A DNA stretch of 64,000 nt from assembly GCF_023703325.1 (NCBI RefSeq), contig NZ_JAMQGM010000030.1:1-64000 (forward strand). The letters are read 5' to 3'. Under the pieces are notes generated by a model that saw only the letters and a list, made by a program, of their open reading frames with translations, was not told where the DNA came from and ran no database searches. Below, in pieces: positions 48,169 through 56,814 of the stretch (position 1 is the first letter of the stretch; the number at the start of each line of letters is the position of its first letter). Made by a program: the position numbers and the translations under genes. This DNA comes from Streptomyces meridianus (GTDB lineage Bacteria; Actinomycetota; Actinomycetes; Streptomycetales; Streptomycetaceae).

Positions 48169-48249
48169 AGATCGGCGGTGTTCCTTCGGATGGGGACGCA
48201 GTCGCACCGGGTTCCAGAGCGTTACGAGAGACAGGACTACGAAGTAGCC

Positions 48250-48558
48250 ATGGCGGGACAGAAGATCCGCATCCGGCTCAAGGCCTACGACCACGAGGTC
48301 ATCGACTCCTCGGCGAAGAAGATCGTCGAGACGGTGACCCGCACTGGTGCGTCGGTCGCGGGCCCGGTGCCGCTGCCCACAGAGAAGAACGTGTACTGCG
48401 TCATCAAGTCGCCGCACAAGTACAAGGACTCGCGCGAGCACTTCGAGATGCGCACGCACAAGCGCCTCATCGACATCCTCGACCCCACGCCGAAGACGGT
48501 GGACTCGCTCATGCGACTCGACCTGCCGGCGGGCGTCGACATCGAGATCAAGCTCTGA
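48250..48558 (+). CDS. rpsJ: 30S ribosomal protein S10
   Basis: 102 residues (MAGQKIRIRLKAYDHEVIDS; SPHKYKDSREHFEMRTHKRL). First gene of the S10 operon; also the NusB partner in antitermination. The frame is open upstream, but ATG 48250 starts the conserved protein; its ribosome-binding site is weak. Confidence 0.96.
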   Translation: MAGQKIRIRLKAYDHEVIDSSAKKIVETVTRTGASVAGPVPLPTEKNVYCVIKSPHKYKDSREHFEMRTHKRLIDILDPTPKTVDSLMRLDLPAGVDIEIKL

Positions 48559-48571
48559 GGTGACGCGCGAG

Positions 48572-49216
48572 ATGGCTAAGCAGATCAAGGGCGTCCTGGG
48601 CGAGAAGCTCGGCATGACGCAGGTGTGGGACGCGAACAACCGCGTCGTCCCGGTCACCGTCGTCAAGGCCGGTCCCTGCGTCGTGACCCAGGTCCGCACC
48701 AACGACGCCGACGGCTACGACGCCGTCCAGATCGCCTTCGGCGAGATCGACCCCCGCAAGGTGAACAAGCCCCTCAAGGGCCACTTCGCCAAGGCGGACG
48801 TCACCCCGCGCCGCCACCTGGTGGAGCTGCGTACCGCCGACGCCGGCGAGTACACGCTCGGCCAGGAGGTCACCGCCGAGGTGTTCGAGTCCGGTGTCAA
48901 GGTCGACGTGACCGGCACCAGCAAGGGCAAGGGCACCGCCGGTGTCATGAAGCGCCACGGCTTTGCAGGCCTCGGCGCCGGACACGGCACCCAGCGCAAG
49001 CACCGCTCGCCGGGCTCCATCGGTGGCTGTGCCACTCCGGGCCGCGTGTTCAAGGGCCTGCGCATGGCCGGCCGCATGGGCAACGAGCGGGTCACCACCC
49101 AGAACCTGACCGTTCATGCCGTTGACGCGGAGAAGGGCCTGCTGCTCATCAAGGGCGCAGTTCCTGGTCCGAACGGCGGCCTCGTCCTGGTCCGTACCGC
49201 GGCCAAGGGGGCCTGA
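48572..49216 (+). CDS. rplC: 50S ribosomal protein L3
   Basis: 214 residues, starting MAKQIKGVLGEKLGMTQVWD, with the long arm reaching the peptidyl transferase centre (HGTQRKHRSPGSIG). The larger frame is rejected; ATG 48572 follows GAGGTGA. 13 bases after rpsJ. Confidence 0.97.
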   Translation: MAKQIKGVLGEKLGMTQVWDANNRVVPVTVVKAGPCVVTQVRTNDADGYDAVQIAFGEIDPRKVNKPLKGHFAKADVTPRRHLVELRTADAGEYTLGQEVTAEVFESGVKVDVTGTSKGKGTAGVMKRHGFAGLGAGHGTQRKHRSPGSIGGCATPGRVFKGLRMAGRMGNERVTTQNLTVHAVDAEKGLLLIKGAVPGPNGGLVLVRTAAKGA

Positions 49217-49224
49217 GGTAACCG

Positions 49225-49899
49225 ATGAGCACCATTGACATCCTTTCGCCGGCAGGCGACAAGGCCGGGACCGTCGAACTCCCTGCGGAGATCTTCGACG
49301 TGCAGGTCAGCGTTCCGCTGATCCACCAGGTCGTCGTCGCCCAGCTGGCTGCTGCCCGCCAGGGCACGCACAAGACGAAGACTCGCGGCGAGGTCCGCGG
49401 CGGTGGCAAGAAGCCGTACCGCCAGAAGGGCACCGGCCGAGCCCGTCAGGGTTCGACCCGCGCCCCGCAGTTCGCCGGCGGTGGCACCGTCCACGGCCCC
49501 GTGCCGCGTGACTACTCGCAGCGGACCCCGAAGAAGATGAAGGCCGCCGCCCTGCGCGGTGCCCTCTCCGACCGGGCACGCCACAGCCGCATCCACGTCG
49601 TCTCCGGCGTGATCGACGGCGACATCTCCACCAAGGCCGCGAAGAGCCTGTTCGGCAAGATCAGCGGGCGGAAGAACCTGCTCCTGGTCGCCGAGCGCTC
49701 GGACGAGGCCGCGTGGCTGTCCGCCCGCAACCTGCCCCAGATCCACATCCTGGAGCCGGGTCAGCTGAACACGTACGACGTGCTCGTCTCCGACGACGTG
49801 GTCTTCACGCAGGCTGCCTTCGAGCGCTTCGTGGCGGGTCCCGCCGCGGCCGGCAAGGCCACCGCCTCCGAGGTTGAGCTCGAAGGGAGCGACGCCTGA
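49225..49899 (+). CDS. rplD: 50S ribosomal protein L4
   Basis: 224 residues. The tunnel loop is recognisable (TKTRGEVRGGGKKPYRQKGT). L4 lines the exit tunnel and, in E. coli, represses the S10 operon; whether it does so here is unknown. TGATG junction with rplW. Confidence 0.97.
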   Translation: MSTIDILSPAGDKAGTVELPAEIFDVQVSVPLIHQVVVAQLAAARQGTHKTKTRGEVRGGGKKPYRQKGTGRARQGSTRAPQFAGGGTVHGPVPRDYSQRTPKKMKAAALRGALSDRARHSRIHVVSGVIDGDISTKAAKSLFGKISGRKNLLLVAERSDEAAWLSARNLPQIHILEPGQLNTYDVLVSDDVVFTQAAFERFVAGPAAAGKATASEVELEGSDA

Positions 49900-50231
49900 T
49901 GAGCGAGGCGACTGCAGCGGCCGTCACCAGCCGGACCTTCACGGACCCCCGTGACGTCCTGGTCAAGCCGGTGGTGTCCGAGAAGAGCTACGCGCTGCTG
50001 GACGAGAACAAGTACACGTTCATCGTCGACCCGCGCGCGAACAAGACCCAGATCAAGCAGGCCGTCGAGACGGTCTTCTCGGTCAAGGTCACCGGGGTCA
50101 ACACGATCAACCGGCAGGGCAAGCGCAAGCGCACCCGCACCGGTTTCGGCAAGCGCAAGGACACCAAGCGCGCCATCGTGACCCTTGCCGAGGGCGACCG
50201 CATCGACATCTTCGGCGGCCCGGTCTCCTAA
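49899..50231 (+). CDS. rplW: 50S ribosomal protein L23
   Basis: 110 residues (DPRDVLVKPVVSEKSYALLD; basic loop GKRKRTRTGFGKRKDTKR). Docking point for signal recognition particle and trigger factor at the tunnel exit. ATG shares bases with the rplD stop. Confidence 0.96.
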   Translation: MSEATAAAVTSRTFTDPRDVLVKPVVSEKSYALLDENKYTFIVDPRANKTQIKQAVETVFSVKVTGVNTINRQGKRKRTRTGFGKRKDTKRAIVTLAEGDRIDIFGGPVS

Positions 50232-50278
50232 CGGGGATCGGAACGTCTAGAAGTCCGGAATCTTCCGAGGACTGAGAA

Positions 50279-51115
50279 ATGGGTATCCGCAAGTACAAGC
50301 CGACGACCCCGGGCCGTCGTGGCTCCAGCGTCGCCGACTTCGTCGAGATCACGCGGTCCACGCCGGAGAAGTCGCTGGTCCGCCCGCTGCACAGCAAGGG
50401 CGGCCGTAACAACGCCGGTCGTGTGACCGTTCGCCACCAGGGCGGTGGCCACAAGCGCGCCTTCCGCGTGATCGACTTCCGTCGTCACGACAAGGACGGC
50501 GTGCCGGCCAAGGTCGCGCACATCGAGTACGACCCGAACCGCACCGCGCGCATCGCGCTCCTGCACTACGCAGACGGCGAGAAGCGCTACATCCTCGCCC
50601 CGGCCAAGCTGGCCCAGGGCGACCGGGTTGAGGCCGGCCCCGGTGCCGACATCAAGCCGGGCAACAACCTCCCGCTGCGCCACATCCCGGTGGGTACGAC
50701 CATTCACGCCATCGAGCTGCGTCCCGGCGGCGGCGCGAAGATCTCCCGCTCCGCGGGCGCTTCGGTCCAGCTGCTGGCGAAGGAGGGCTCCATGGCCACC
50801 CTTCGTATGCCGTCCGGTGAAGTTCGCATGGTCGACGTTCGCTGCCGCGCCACCATCGGCGAGGTCGGCAACGCCGAGCAGTCGAACATCAACTGGGGCA
50901 AGGCCGGCCGCATGCGCTGGAAGGGCGTGCGTCCGACCGTCCGCGGTGTCGCGATGAACCCGGTCGACCACCCGCACGGTGGTGGTGAGGGCAAGACCTC
51001 CGGTGGCCGCCACCCGGTCTCGCCGTGGGGTCAGAAGGAGGGTCGTACTCGCTCGCCGAAGAAGGCCAGCAACAAGTACATCGTCCGCCGCCGCAAGACG
51101 AACAAGAAGCGCTAG
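50279..51115 (+). CDS. rplB: 50S ribosomal protein L2
   Basis: 278 residues (MGIRKYKPTTPGRRGSSV; NPVDHPHGGGEGKTSGG near the C-terminus, containing the conserved histidine). Needed for subunit association and peptidyl transfer. Confidence 0.97.
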   Translation: MGIRKYKPTTPGRRGSSVADFVEITRSTPEKSLVRPLHSKGGRNNAGRVTVRHQGGGHKRAFRVIDFRRHDKDGVPAKVAHIEYDPNRTARIALLHYADGEKRYILAPAKLAQGDRVEAGPGADIKPGNNLPLRHIPVGTTIHAIELRPGGGAKISRSAGASVQLLAKEGSMATLRMPSGEVRMVDVRCRATIGEVGNAEQSNINWGKAGRMRWKGVRPTVRGVAMNPVDHPHGGGEGKTSGGRHPVSPWGQKEGRTRSPKKASNKYIVRRRKTNKKR

Positions 51116-51127
51116 GAGCGGGTTCAG

Positions 51128-51409
51128 ATGCCGCGCAGTCTCAAGAAGGGGCCCTTCGTCGACGACCACCTCATGAAGAAGGTGGATGTTCAGAACGAGG
51201 CCGGCTCCAAAAACGTCATCAAGACCTGGTCCCGCCGCTCGATGATCGTCCCGGCCATGCTCGGCCACACGATCGCGGTGCACGACGGCCGCAAGCACGT
51301 CCCGGTGTTCGTCACCGAGTCGATGGTCGGCCACAAGCTCGGCGAGTTCGCGCCGACCCGCACCTTCCGCGGCCACGTCAAGGACGACCGCAAGTCGAAG
51401 CGCCGCTAG
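51128..51409 (+). CDS. rpsS: 30S ribosomal protein S19
   Basis: 93 residues (MPRSLKKGPFVDDHLMKKVD; GHKLGEFAPTRTFRGH). Binds 16S rRNA in the head next to S13. GGAGCGGG lies ahead of the ATG. Confidence 0.97.
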   Translation: MPRSLKKGPFVDDHLMKKVDVQNEAGSKNVIKTWSRRSMIVPAMLGHTIAVHDGRKHVPVFVTESMVGHKLGEFAPTRTFRGHVKDDRKSKRR

Positions 51410-51450
51410 GCGGGGTGTGAACGACTATGACTGACACCGAAGGGACAACC

Positions 51451-51798
51451 ATGGAAGCCAGGGCCCAGGCGCGGTACATCCGCGTCACGCCCATGAAGGC
51501 CCGCCGAGTGGTGGACCTCATCCGTGGCATGAACGCCACGGAGGCTCAGGCGGTCCTGCGTTTCGCCCCGCAGGCCGCGAGCGTGCCGGTGGGCAAGGTG
51601 CTGGACAGCGCCATTGCCAACGCCGCGCACAACTACGACCACACCGACGCCGACAGCCTCGTCATCTCCGAGGCCTACGTCGACGAGGGCCCGACCCTGA
51701 AGCGGTTCCGGCCGCGTGCCCAGGGCCGCGCCTACCGGATCCGCAAGCGGACCAGCCACATCACCGTGGTCGTCAGCAGCAAGGAAGGAACCCGGTAA
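51451..51798 (+). CDS. rplV: 50S ribosomal protein L22
   Basis: 115 residues from ATG 51451 (MEARAQARYIRVTPMKARRV), with the tunnel hairpin region RPRAQGRAYRIRKRTSHITV. An in-frame ATG at 51427 would add eight residues; 51451 is preferred because of GAAGGGAC ahead and family starts. TAATG junction with rpsC. Confidence 0.95.
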   Translation: MEARAQARYIRVTPMKARRVVDLIRGMNATEAQAVLRFAPQAASVPVGKVLDSAIANAAHNYDHTDADSLVISEAYVDEGPTLKRFRPRAQGRAYRIRKRTSHITVVVSSKEGTR

Positions 51799-52628
51799 TG
51801 GGCCAGAAGGTTAACCCGCACGGGTTCCGGCTCGGCGTGACGACGGACTTCAAGTCCCGCTGGTACGCCGACAAGCTGTACAAGGACTACGTCAAGGAAG
51901 ACGTCGCCATCCGCCGGATGATGACGAAGGGCATGGAGCGTGCCGGTATCTCCAAGGTGGAGATCGAGCGCACCCGCGACCGTGTCCGCGTCGACATCCA
52001 CACCGCCCGGCCGGGCATCGTCATCGGCCGTCGTGGTGCGGAGGCCGACCGCATCCGCGGCGAGCTGGAGAAGCTCACCGGCAAGCAGGTCCAGCTGAAC
52101 ATCCTCGAGGTCAAGAACCCCGAGACCGACGCTCAGCTGGTCGCGCAGGCCGTGGCCGAGCAGCTGTCCTCCCGCGTCTCCTTCCGTCGTGCGATGCGCA
52201 AGTCGATGCAGAGCTCGATGAAGGCCGGCGCCAAGGGCATCAAGATCCAGTGCGGCGGCCGTCTCGGCGGCGCCGAGATGTCCCGCTCGGAGTTCTACCG
52301 CGAGGGCCGTGTGCCCCTGCACACGCTCCGCGCGAACGTCGACTACGGCTTCTTCGAGGCCAAGACGACCTTCGGCCGCATCGGTGTGAAGGTCTGGATC
52401 TACAAGGGCGACGTCAAGAACATCGCCGAGGTCCGCGCCGAGAACGCCGCTGCCCGTGCCGGCAACCGTCCGGCCCGTGGCGGCAGCGACCGCCCGGCCC
52501 GCGGTGGCCGCGGTGGCGAGCGTGGCGGTCGCGGTCGCAAGCCGCAGCAGCAGTCCCAGGCCGAGGCCCCCAAGGCCGAGGCCCCCGCGGCTGCCGCTCC
52601 GGCCGAGTCCACCGGAACGGAGGCCTGA
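51798..52628 (+). CDS. rpsC: 30S ribosomal protein S3
   Basis: 276 residues. KH domain with RPGIVIGRRGAEADRIRGEL (GxxG-type loop), then the C-terminal domain GRLGGAEMSRSEFYREGRVP. The last 60 residues form an Arg/Gly-rich then Ala/Pro/Gln-rich tail, common in actinobacterial S3. Part of the mRNA entry helicase site. Confidence 0.97.
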   Translation: MGQKVNPHGFRLGVTTDFKSRWYADKLYKDYVKEDVAIRRMMTKGMERAGISKVEIERTRDRVRVDIHTARPGIVIGRRGAEADRIRGELEKLTGKQVQLNILEVKNPETDAQLVAQAVAEQLSSRVSFRRAMRKSMQSSMKAGAKGIKIQCGGRLGGAEMSRSEFYREGRVPLHTLRANVDYGFFEAKTTFGRIGVKVWIYKGDVKNIAEVRAENAAARAGNRPARGGSDRPARGGRGGERGGRGRKPQQQSQAEAPKAEAPAAAAPAESTGTEA

Positions 52629-52633
52629 CCGTC

Positions 52634-53053
52634 ATGCTGATCCCCCGTAGGGTCAAGCACCGCAAGCAGCACCACCCGAAGCGCAGTGGTATGGCCAAGG
52701 GCGGCACCGAGCTTGCGTTCGGCGAGTACGGCATCCAGGCGGTGACCCCGGCCTATGTGACGAACCGTCAGATCGAGTCGGCCCGTATCGCCATGACCCG
52801 CCACATCAAGCGTGGCGGCAAGGTCTGGATCAACATCTACCCGGACCGGCCGCTCACGAAGAAGCCCGCCGAGACCCGCATGGGTTCCGGTAAGGGTTCG
52901 CCCGAGTGGTGGATCGCGAACGTCAAGCCCGGCCGGGTGATGTTCGAGCTGTCCTACCCGAACGAGAAGGTCGCTCGTGAGGCGCTCACCCGCGCCGCGC
53001 ACAAGCTTCCGATGAAGTGCCGGATCGTCCGGCGCGAGGCAGGTGAGTCGTGA
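52634..53053 (+). CDS. rplP: 50S ribosomal protein L16
   Basis: 139 residues (MLIPRRVKHRKQHHPKRSGM; MGSGKGSPEWWIANVKPGRV). The larger frame inside rpsC is rejected; ATG 52634 lies five bases after the rpsC stop. Stop overlaps the rpmC start. Confidence 0.97.
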   Translation: MLIPRRVKHRKQHHPKRSGMAKGGTELAFGEYGIQAVTPAYVTNRQIESARIAMTRHIKRGGKVWINIYPDRPLTKKPAETRMGSGKGSPEWWIANVKPGRVMFELSYPNEKVAREALTRAAHKLPMKCRIVRREAGES

Positions 53054-53277
53054 TGGCGGCCGGTACCAAGGCGACCGAGCTGCGCGAGCTGAACAACGAG
53101 GACCTCGTTGCGAAGCTCCGTGAGGCCAAGGAGGAGCTGTTCAACCTCCGCTTCCAGGCGGCGACCGGACAGCTCGAAAACCACGGCCGGCTGAAGGCCG
53201 TCCGCAAGGACATCGCCCGGATCTACACCCTGATGCGTGAGCGTGAGCTGGGCATCGAGACGGTGGAGAGCGCCTGA
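53053..53277 (+). CDS. rpmC: 50S ribosomal protein L29
   Basis: 74 residues (MAAGTKATELRELNNEDLVA; EELFNLRFQAATGQLENHGR). ATG 53053 overlaps the rplP stop; a GTG three bases earlier is also possible. Ends in a TGATG junction with rpsQ. Confidence 0.95.
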   Translation: MAAGTKATELRELNNEDLVAKLREAKEELFNLRFQAATGQLENHGRLKAVRKDIARIYTLMRERELGIETVESA

Positions 53278-53561
53278 TGAGCGAGACGAATGTGACTGAA
53301 ACCCAGCAGGAGCGCGGCTTCCGCAAGACCCGCGAGGGCCTCGTTGTCGGCGACAAGATGGACAAGACCGTCGTCGTCGCCGTCGAGGACCGCGTCAAGC
53401 ACGCGCTGTACGGCAAGGTCATCCGCCGTACCAACAAGCTCAAGGCGCACGACGAGCAGAACGCTGCCGGCGTCGGCGACCGTGTCCTCCTCATGGAGAC
53501 CCGGCCGCTGTCCGCCACCAAGCGCTGGCGCGTCGTCGAGATCCTCGAGAAGGCCAAGTAG
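53277..53561 (+). CDS. rpsQ: 30S ribosomal protein S17
   Basis: 94 residues (RGFRKTREGLVVGDKMDKTV; RTNKLKAHDEQN; ETRPLSATKRWRVVEIL). Last gene of the S10 unit; a 131-base gap with hairpins follows. Confidence 0.96.
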   Translation: MSETNVTETQQERGFRKTREGLVVGDKMDKTVVVAVEDRVKHALYGKVIRRTNKLKAHDEQNAAGVGDRVLLMETRPLSATKRWRVVEILEKAK

Positions 53562-53563
53562 GC

Positions 53564-53660
53564 AATCCCCGCGAGGGGATTCCAGAGATCCATCCTGAAG
53601 GCATTCGCCTTCTGGACAGTTCCGCCAGGCTCGGCGGGGGGACTTCCCCGGAAGTCCCCC
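53564..53660 (+). terminator. three consecutive hairpins between rpsQ and rplN
   Basis: AATCCCC / GGGGATT with GCGA loop (53564-53581); GAAGGC / GCCTTC with ATTC loop (about 53598-53613); GGGGGACTTCC / GGAAGTCCCCC with CC loop (53637-53660). This marks the S10/spc boundary and may terminate, attenuate or process the transcript. Confidence 0.6.
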
Positions 53661-53692
53661 CCCGGGAACCGGCAGACGATCAGGAGATAGAC

Positions 53693-54061
53693 GTGATCCA
53701 GCAGGAGTCGCGACTGAGTGTCGCCGACAACACTGGTGCGAAGGAGATCCTTTGCATCCGTGTTCTCGGCGGTTCCGGTCGCCGCTACGCGGGCATCGGT
53801 GACGTCATCGTTGCCACCGTGAAGGACGCGATTCCCGGCGGCAACGTGAAGAAGGGTGACGTCATCAAGGCGGTCATCGTTCGCACGGTGAAGGAGCGCC
53901 GCCGCGCTGACGGCTCGTACATTCGCTTCGACGAGAACGCGGCCGTCATCCTCAAGAACGACGGTGACCCCCGCGGCACCCGCATCTTCGGCCCCGTGGG
54001 CCGGGAGCTGCGCGAGAAGAAGTTCATGAAGATCATCTCGCTCGCGCCGGAGGTGCTGTAA
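53693..54061 (+). CDS. rplN: 50S ribosomal protein L14
   Basis: 122 residues (MIQQESRLSVADNTGAKEIL; GGSGRRYAGIGDVIVA). GTG start follows AGGAGATAG. First gene of the spc unit. Confidence 0.97.
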   Translation: MIQQESRLSVADNTGAKEILCIRVLGGSGRRYAGIGDVIVATVKDAIPGGNVKKGDVIKAVIVRTVKERRRADGSYIRFDENAAVILKNDGDPRGTRIFGPVGRELREKKFMKIISLAPEVL

Positions 54062-54064
54062 CCG

Positions 54065-54388
54065 ATGAAGATCAAGAAGGGCGACCTGGTCCAGGTCATC
54101 ACCGGTAAGGACAAGGGCAAGCAGGGCAAGGTCGTTCAGGCCTACCCGGCTCAGGACCGTGTCCTCGTCGAGGGTGTCAACCGGGTCAAGAAGCACACCA
54201 AGGCCGGTCAGACCGCTCGCGGTTCCCAGACCGGCGGCATTGTGACGACGGAGGCCCCGATCCACGTGAGCAACGTTCAGCTCGTCGTGGAGAAGGACGG
54301 CAAGAAGGTCGTCACGCGCGTCGGGTACCGCTTCGACGACGACGGCAACAAGATCCGCGTTGCCAAGCGGACCGGTGAGGACATCTGA
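54065..54388 (+). CDS. rplX: 50S ribosomal protein L24
   Basis: 107 residues with a KOW motif (KKGDLVQVITGKDKGKQGKV). Early assembly protein of the large subunit. Ends in TGATG with rplE. Confidence 0.97.
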   Translation: MKIKKGDLVQVITGKDKGKQGKVVQAYPAQDRVLVEGVNRVKKHTKAGQTARGSQTGGIVTTEAPIHVSNVQLVVEKDGKKVVTRVGYRFDDDGNKIRVAKRTGEDI

Positions 54389-54948
54389 TGACTGCCACCA
54401 CCAACGCTCCGCGTCTCAAGCAGCGTTACCGCGAAGAGATCGCCGGCAAGCTGCGCGACGAGTTCTCCTACGGGAACGTCATGCAGATCCCGGGTCTGAC
54501 CAAGATCGTGGTCAACATGGGTGTGGGCGACGCCGCCCGCGACTCCAAGCTGATCGAGGGCGCCGTGCGCGACCTCACCACGATCACCGGTCAGAAGCCG
54601 TCGGTCACCAAGGCCCGCAAGTCGATCGCGCAGTTCAAGCTGCGCGAGGGGCAGCCTATCGGCTGCCACGTCACCCTCCGCGGTGACCGCATGTGGGAGT
54701 TCCTGGACCGGCTCCTGTCGCTCGCGCTGCCGCGCATCCGCGACTTCCGTGGCCTGTCGCCCAAGCAGTTCGACGGCCGGGGCAACTACACCTTCGGTCT
54801 CACGGAGCAGGTCATGTTCCACGAGATCGACCAGGACAAGATCGACCGGGTCCGGGGCATGGACATCACCGTGGTCACCACGGCGACCAACGACGACGAG
54901 GGCCGCGCCCTGCTTCGTCACCTCGGCTTCCCGTTCAAGGAGAACTGA
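54388..54948 (+). CDS. rplE: 50S ribosomal protein L5
   Basis: 186 residues (NVMQIPGLTKIVVNMGVG; FDGRGNYTFGLTEQVMFHEI). Binds 5S rRNA in the central protuberance. ATG shares a base with the rplX stop. Confidence 0.97.
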   Translation: MTATTNAPRLKQRYREEIAGKLRDEFSYGNVMQIPGLTKIVVNMGVGDAARDSKLIEGAVRDLTTITGQKPSVTKARKSIAQFKLREGQPIGCHVTLRGDRMWEFLDRLLSLALPRIRDFRGLSPKQFDGRGNYTFGLTEQVMFHEIDQDKIDRVRGMDITVVTTATNDDEGRALLRHLGFPFKEN

Positions 54949-54950
54949 CC

Positions 54951-55136
54951 GTGGCGAAGAAGGCTCTGATCGCAAAGGCCGCCCGCAAGCCGAAGTTCGG
55001 TGTGCGCGCGTACACCCGCTGCCAGCGCTGCGGCCGGCCGCACTCCGTCTACCGCAAGTTCGGTCTCTGCCGTGTGTGCCTGCGTGACATGGCTCACCGC
55101 GGCGAGCTTCCGGGCGTGACCAAGAGCTCCTGGTAA
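54951..55136 (+). CDS. rpsN: 30S ribosomal protein S14, zinc-binding type Z
   Basis: 61 residues (MAKKALIAKAARKPKFGVRA) with CQRC and CRVC, the zinc ribbon of the short S14 type. GTG start two bases after the rplE stop. The Cys-less paralogue, if any, is elsewhere. Confidence 0.96.
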   Translation: MAKKALIAKAARKPKFGVRAYTRCQRCGRPHSVYRKFGLCRVCLRDMAHRGELPGVTKSSW

Positions 55137-55240
55137 CAACCCCCTTCGGGTTGGCACCAGGCTCTCGGTAAGCACATGGACGGCGGGTTCCCGTCCGTCG
55201 TCCGCCGCGGCTCCCTTCGGGGTGCCCCGGCGGACGACGG
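55137..55240 (+). terminator. hairpins in the rpsN-rpsH gap
   Basis: CAACCC / GGGTTG (55137-55153) directly after rpsN, then a 13-bp perfect stem CCGTCGTCCGCCG with its complement (55195-55240, 20-base loop). The 288-base gap is unusual within the spc unit and could hold a promoter for rpsH onward; none was clearly seen. Confidence 0.55.
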
Positions 55241-55424
55241 CCCCTCTGCTCTCCCGTAGAGTGGAAGGGTTGGGCGCCCGCCTTCCGGGGCCACCGCTTC
55301 CGGGCGGAGCCCGACAGAAGACGCTTACTACGCCGTAGGTCCCCGCGCCGCACCCGTCCCGGCTTTGCCCGGGGAGAGGGATGGCGCAGACAGGAAACCC
55401 CGGCGAGAGAGGCCTAAGGCCATC

Positions 55425-55823
55425 ATGACCATGACCGATCCGATCGCAGACATGCTGACGCGTCTGCGAAACGCGAACTCGGCGTACCACGACTCTGTCG
55501 TGATGCCGCACAGCAAGATCAAGTCGCACATCGCGGAGATCCTCCAGCAGGAGGGCTTCATCACCGGCTGGAAGGTCGAGGACGCCGAGGTCGGCAAGAA
55601 CCTCGTCCTCGACCTGAAGTTCGGCCCCAACCGCGAGCGCTCGATCGCCGGCATCAAGCGGATCTCGAAGCCGGGTCTGCGGGTCTACGCAAAGTCCACC
55701 AACCTGCCGAAGGTGCTCGGCGGCCTGGGCGTGGCGATCATCTCCACGTCGCACGGGCTCCTCACCGACAAGCAGGCCAGCAAGAAGGGTGTGGGCGGGG
55801 AAGTCCTCGCCTACGTCTGGTAG
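55425..55823 (+). CDS. rpsH: 30S ribosomal protein S8
   Basis: 132 residues (MTMTDPIADMLTRLRNANSA; STSHGLLTDKQASKKGVGGE). ATG 55425 is chosen; the 20-residue upstream extension is not conserved. In E. coli S8 represses the spc operon. Confidence 0.97.
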   Translation: MTMTDPIADMLTRLRNANSAYHDSVVMPHSKIKSHIAEILQQEGFITGWKVEDAEVGKNLVLDLKFGPNRERSIAGIKRISKPGLRVYAKSTNLPKVLGGLGVAIISTSHGLLTDKQASKKGVGGEVLAYVW

Positions 55824-55843
55824 TCGGGAACGGAGGAAAAGCA

Positions 55844-56383
55844 ATGTCGCGTATCGGCAAGCTCCCCATCCCGGTTCCCGCCGGCGTGGACGTCACCATC
55901 GATGGCCGGACGGTCCAGGTGAAGGGTCCCAAGGGATCCCTCGCCCACACCGTCGCCGCGCCCATCGAGGTCGCCAAGGGCGAGGACGGCACCATCACGG
56001 TGACGCGCCCGAACGACGAGCGTCAGAACAAGGCCCTCCACGGCCTGTCTCGCACGCTGGTGGCGAACATGATCACCGGTGTGACCACGGGATACAGCAA
56101 GGCGCTCGAGATCAGCGGTGTCGGTTACCGCGTTCAGGCCAAGGGCTCGAATCTCGAGTTCTCCCTGGGCTACAGCCACCCGATCCTCGTCGAGGCTCCT
56201 GAAGGCATCTCCTTCAAGGTCGAGTCCCCGACCAAGCTGAGCGTCGAGGGCATCGACAAGCAGAAGGTCGGCGAGGTCGCCGCCAACATCCGCAAGCTGC
56301 GGAAGCCCGACCCGTACAAGGCCAAGGGCGTCAAGTACGCGGGCGAGGTCATCCGCCGCAAGGTCGGAAAGGCTGGTAAGTAA
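55844..56383 (+). CDS. rplF: 50S ribosomal protein L6
   Basis: 179 residues (MSRIGKLPIPVPAGVDVTID; the C-terminal YSHPILVEAPEGI and KPDPYKAKGVKYAGEVIRRK blocks). Sits near the sarcin-ricin loop. ATG follows GGAGGAAAAG. Confidence 0.97.
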   Translation: MSRIGKLPIPVPAGVDVTIDGRTVQVKGPKGSLAHTVAAPIEVAKGEDGTITVTRPNDERQNKALHGLSRTLVANMITGVTTGYSKALEISGVGYRVQAKGSNLEFSLGYSHPILVEAPEGISFKVESPTKLSVEGIDKQKVGEVAANIRKLRKPDPYKAKGVKYAGEVIRRKVGKAGK

Positions 56384-56386
56384 GCC

Positions 56387-56770
56387 ATGGCATACGGTGT
56401 GAAGATCGCCAAGGGCAAGGCCTACAAGGGTGCTGCTCTCAAGCGTCGCCACATCCGCGTCCGCAAGCGGATCTCCGGCACGTCGGAGCGCCCCCGCCTG
56501 GTGGTCACGCGGTCCAACCGCCACATGGTCGCGCAGGTCATCGACGACGTCGCGGGGCACACGCTCGCGTCCGCGTCGACCCTCGACACGTCCATCCGTG
56601 GCGGCGAGGCCGACAAGAGTGCCCAGGCCCAGCAGGTCGGCGCCCTGGTCGCCGAGCGTGCCAAGGCTGCCGGCATCGAGGCCGTCGTGTTCGACCGCGG
56701 TGGCAACAAGTACGCCGGGCGGATCGCCGCTCTGGCCGACGCCGCCCGCGAAGCCGGACTCAGGTTCTGA
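56387..56770 (+). CDS. rplR: 50S ribosomal protein L18
   Basis: 127 residues (RHIRVRKRISGTSERPRLVV; VFDRGGNKYAGRIAALADAA). Binds 5S rRNA with L5. Three bases after rplF. Confidence 0.97.
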   Translation: MAYGVKIAKGKAYKGAALKRRHIRVRKRISGTSERPRLVVTRSNRHMVAQVIDDVAGHTLASASTLDTSIRGGEADKSAQAQQVGALVAERAKAAGIEAVVFDRGGNKYAGRIAALADAAREAGLRF

Positions 56771-56814
56771 GTCGGTTCCGTAGCTAGCGGACGCAAACGA
56801 GAGAGGTAAATCCA

